Assembly (NCBI RefSeq): GCF_044335535.1
Contig: NZ_JBIQVZ010000001.1
Location: 806,001 to 870,000 of the forward strand
Length of the DNA: 64,000 nucleotides
Source of the DNA: Mariniflexile sp044335535
Lineage (GTDB): Bacteria > Bacteroidota > Bacteroidia > Flavobacteriales > Flavobacteriaceae
Reading direction: 5' to 3'
The position numbers and the translations under genes were made by a program. The notes under the pieces are model-generated. The model did no database searches. It had not been told where the DNA came from and saw only the letters and a program-made list of their open reading frames with translations. Positions within the stretch are counted from its first letter, which is position 1. The number at the start of each line of letters is the position of its first letter. Positions 62,010-64,000 of the stretch are shown here, piece by piece.

Positions 62010-63281
62010 ATGTGTAAATATTGTATCTTTTTCTTTTTTATTTTGCAGGCTACAATATTTCAGGCACAATCCAGTTATAAAACCTATTCAGAAACCGCTC
62101 AAGATTCTATTAAAAAAAGTGCTTTAGTAAAAGGTCTTGGTAACGGATACATTCCAACAAAATATTTCAATTTCGACTTAAGATATCTCATAAAATACAA
62201 TCAATATGAAGGTGTGCGAACAGGAATTGGCGGTGTTACAAACGATACGTTTTCAGAAAAAATAAAAATAAATGGTTACGGTGTTTATGGGTTTAGAGAC
62301 CACCGTTTTAAATACAGTGTTGGCAGCAGTTTTCGCTTAAACAAAAAAACCAATACTTGGATGACACTTTCCTATACCGATGACTTACAAGAAACCGGAA
62401 GTACCAAGTTTTTAACAGATAAACGTTTTTTTCAATTTTTCGAACCCCGTTTACTTAACATCGATTTGTTCCATAAGCACATCACAAAAGCGGTAGCATT
62501 CGAGCATCAAATCTCAAACAACCTAAACGCCGAAACAGAATTTTCAGTAAACAAGATTGAACCCACTTATAATTACGGATATGTAACTAGTAATGGCATT
62601 CTAAATACTTTTGACTTGAGCCTTGCAAAATTTGCATTACAATGGAGTCCTTTTAAAAGTTCCAACATTTCTGAAACAGGGTTAAAAGACACTAAAAACG
62701 AGTTTCCACTAGTTACCATGCAATACACAAAAAGCTTTAACGATGTCTTTAAAAGCGATTTAAGTTTTTCAAAATTAGACTTTAGAACGATTCATAAAAT
62801 TGGCAAAAATAAGGACAACCTTTCTGAGATTACTTTAGTTGCAGGAATAGCAAAAGGAGACGTTCCCTTAACCCACTTATACCACGCCTACCCCAATAAT
62901 ATTAATAAAGAAACCATTATGCAACGCTTTTCGGTTGCAGGCACCAATAGTTTTGAAACCATGTTTTTTAATGAGTTTTTTTCTGATAAGTTTGCAACGC
63001 TTCAATTTAAACATTTTCTTAAACCCTTTCATATTTCAGAGCGCTATAAGCCCCAAATGGTTTTAATTACCCGTTATGCCATTGGCGACACAAAGCAACC
63101 GGAAAAACACCAAAACGTCACTTTTGGTTCGCTTAAAAAGGGCTATACCGAATCGGGTTTCGAGATTAACAAACTACTTTTCGGGTTTGGATTAAGCTTT
63201 ACGTACCGCTATGGTGCTTACCACTTACCTGAAATTGGTGACAATGTTGCTTTTAAGTTTACATTTAACCTGACTTTATGA
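62010..63281 (+). CDS. DUF5686-type outer-membrane protein, short form
   Basis: Protein of 423 residues. Signal peptide (about 1-20, FFFFILQATIFQAQ), then beta-strand-rich sequence to the C-terminus. The segments HAYPNNINKETIMQRFSVAG, NSFETMFFNEFFSDKFATLQ and KGYTESGFEINKLL match the C-terminal barrel of DUF5686 proteins as I know them. Those proteins are usually about 800 residues with an N-terminal carboxypeptidase-like domain; that part is absent, and because the signal peptide is intact this is a short version and not a simple truncation. Function unknown. A -7 candidate (TAGCTTTG, 61992-61999) is very close to the ATG. Confidence 0.7.
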   Translation: MCKYCIFFFFILQATIFQAQSSYKTYSETAQDSIKKSALVKGLGNGYIPTKYFNFDLRYLIKYNQYEGVRTGIGGVTNDTFSEKIKINGYGVYGFRDHRFKYSVGSSFRLNKKTNTWMTLSYTDDLQETGSTKFLTDKRFFQFFEPRLLNIDLFHKHITKAVAFEHQISNNLNAETEFSVNKIEPTYNYGYVTSNGILNTFDLSLAKFALQWSPFKSSNISETGLKDTKNEFPLVTMQYTKSFNDVFKSDLSFSKLDFRTIHKIGKNKDNLSEITLVAGIAKGDVPLTHLYHAYPNNINKETIMQRFSVAGTNSFETMFFNEFFSDKFATLQFKHFLKPFHISERYKPQMVLITRYAIGDTKQPEKHQNVTFGSLKKGYTESGFEINKLLFGFGLSFTYRYGAYHLPEIGDNVAFKFTFNLTL

Positions 63282-63301
63282 GGTAGTACCCTCATTTTTT
63301 C

Positions 63302-63309
63302 TACCTTTG
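63302..63309 (+). promoter_or_regulatory. Candidate -7 element of the MMPL/RND gene
   Basis: TACCTTTG matches TAnnTTTG, 20 nt before the ATG at 63329. The -33 element is unclear. Confidence 0.45.
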
Positions 63310-63328
63310 CGCAACTTTTATTTAAGGC

Positions 63329-64000
63329 ATGTTAAAACTTTTTACCAAAGATTTTTGGGACGTTATCGCAAGGTTAATTTTACGCAATAAAATAGGCATT
63401 CTTGTTGGTATTATTATTATAACCGTTTTATTTAGTACGCAATGGAAAAACATGCGTTTTTCCAATACCGAAGCGAACCTGTTGCCAGATGACCACGAAG
63501 TAAATATTACTTACAATAACTTTTTAAAAACCTTTGGAGAAGAGGGAAACCTTATTATAATTGGTGTAAAAGACAGCACTTTATTATCGGTTGACAAACT
63601 AAATGCTTGGAATGAATTAGCAGATAGTTTTAAAAAATATGATGAAGTAGAAACTGTTATTTCAGTTAAAGACCTTCAAAAACTTGTAAAAGACACAGTT
63701 CTACAAAAGTTTAGCTTAAAACCGTTCATTAAAGATTCCATTACTTCCTTAGGTCAAATAAATGAACTTAAAGACGAACTTTTCAACAAATACCCTTTTT
63801 ACGATAATTTCTTATTCAATAAGAAAACAAAAACCATAAGAACTATTATTTATCTTGATAAGGCTATTGTTAACACATCCACTAGAAAAGATTTTATAAT
63901 TAATGAATTAGTACCTAAAATTGAGTCTTTTGAGGCTTCCGAAAATTTAGATCTTCGCATTTCGGGCATGCCTTATATTAGAACGCTAAACGCCCAATTA
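63329..64000 (+). CDS. MMPL/RND-superfamily exporter, N-terminal part only
   Basis: Partial: 224 codons from the ATG at 63329 to the right edge. A first transmembrane helix (about residues 21-40, RNKIGILVGIIIITVLFSTQ) is followed by the periplasmic porter-type segment with TEANLLPDDHEVNITYNNFL and FGEEGNLIIIGVKD, as in large RND-like lipid or hydrophobe exporters of Bacteroidota. The substrate cannot be inferred. The rest lies outside the window. Confidence 0.75.
   Translation, partial: MLKLFTKDFWDVIARLILRNKIGILVGIIIITVLFSTQWKNMRFSNTEANLLPDDHEVNITYNNFLKTFGEEGNLIIIGVKDSTLLSVDKLNAWNELADSFKKYDEVETVISVKDLQKLVKDTVLQKFSLKPFIKDSITSLGQINELKDELFNKYPFYDNFLFNKKTKTIRTIIYLDKAIVNTSTRKDFIINELVPKIESFEASENLDLRISGMPYIRTLNAQL

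Overview
This window looks like core chromosome of a marine-type member of the Flavobacteriaceae (Bacteroidota). The evidence is the AT-rich sequence, the type IX secretion protein SprA, an alternative complex III respiratory operon, the DUF2723 and DUF5686 families, and many promoters of the Bacteroidota form TTTG-N19-TAnnTTTG. No phage, integrase, complete insertion sequence, CRISPR array or rRNA was found. There is one tRNA, tRNA-Gln(UUG).

Layout. 1-4195 (minus strand) holds the accessory part of a caa3-type cytochrome oxidase: SCO-type assembly protein (cut by the left edge), an SCO-like companion, subunit IV, two subunit III genes and haem O synthase. 4196-4764 is a non-coding block packed with interspersed palindromic repeats. 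4765-9426 encodes a RemB-like outer-membrane protein, two TonB paralogues, a VanZ-like protein and GcvH. 9494-19798 has sprA, ruvA and maeB. 19963-26962 is a self-contained sugar locus, probably for trehalose: TonB-dependent receptor, MFS permease and cytoplasmic trehalase, divergent from a LacI-type regulator with twin operators between them. 26972-29010 is queG-ruvB. 29165-40507 is one long operon, actABCDEF-coxB-coxA, for quinol to cytochrome c to oxygen electron transfer; it works with the oxidase genes at 1-4195.

40679-53274 contains a SPOR protein, the rimP-nusA-infB operon with a leader hairpin, a double UspA protein, tRNA-Gln, a GT-C glycosyltransferase with a NodB deacetylase, a thioredoxin-fold protein without the catalytic cysteines, and a membrane metallophosphoesterase. 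53699-61876 carries polA, rplM-rpsI-rpsB-tsf and pyrH-frr, a housekeeping replication and translation block. The window ends with a DUF5686 outer-membrane barrel and the start of an MMPL/RND exporter.

The genes are mostly ordinary. The unusual content is in the repeats. Three elements (53521-53680, 60254-60415, 61880-61951) have terminal inverted repeats whose sequence differs between copies while pairing is preserved, which suggests selection on a structure. Copies of small interspersed repeats also appear to sit in frame inside the N-termini of SprA and QueG. Other repeat families are nested in one another. The rimP leader hairpin, the TonB-like domain at the N-terminus of the RemB-like protein, and the operator placement in the sugar locus are the other points to check.
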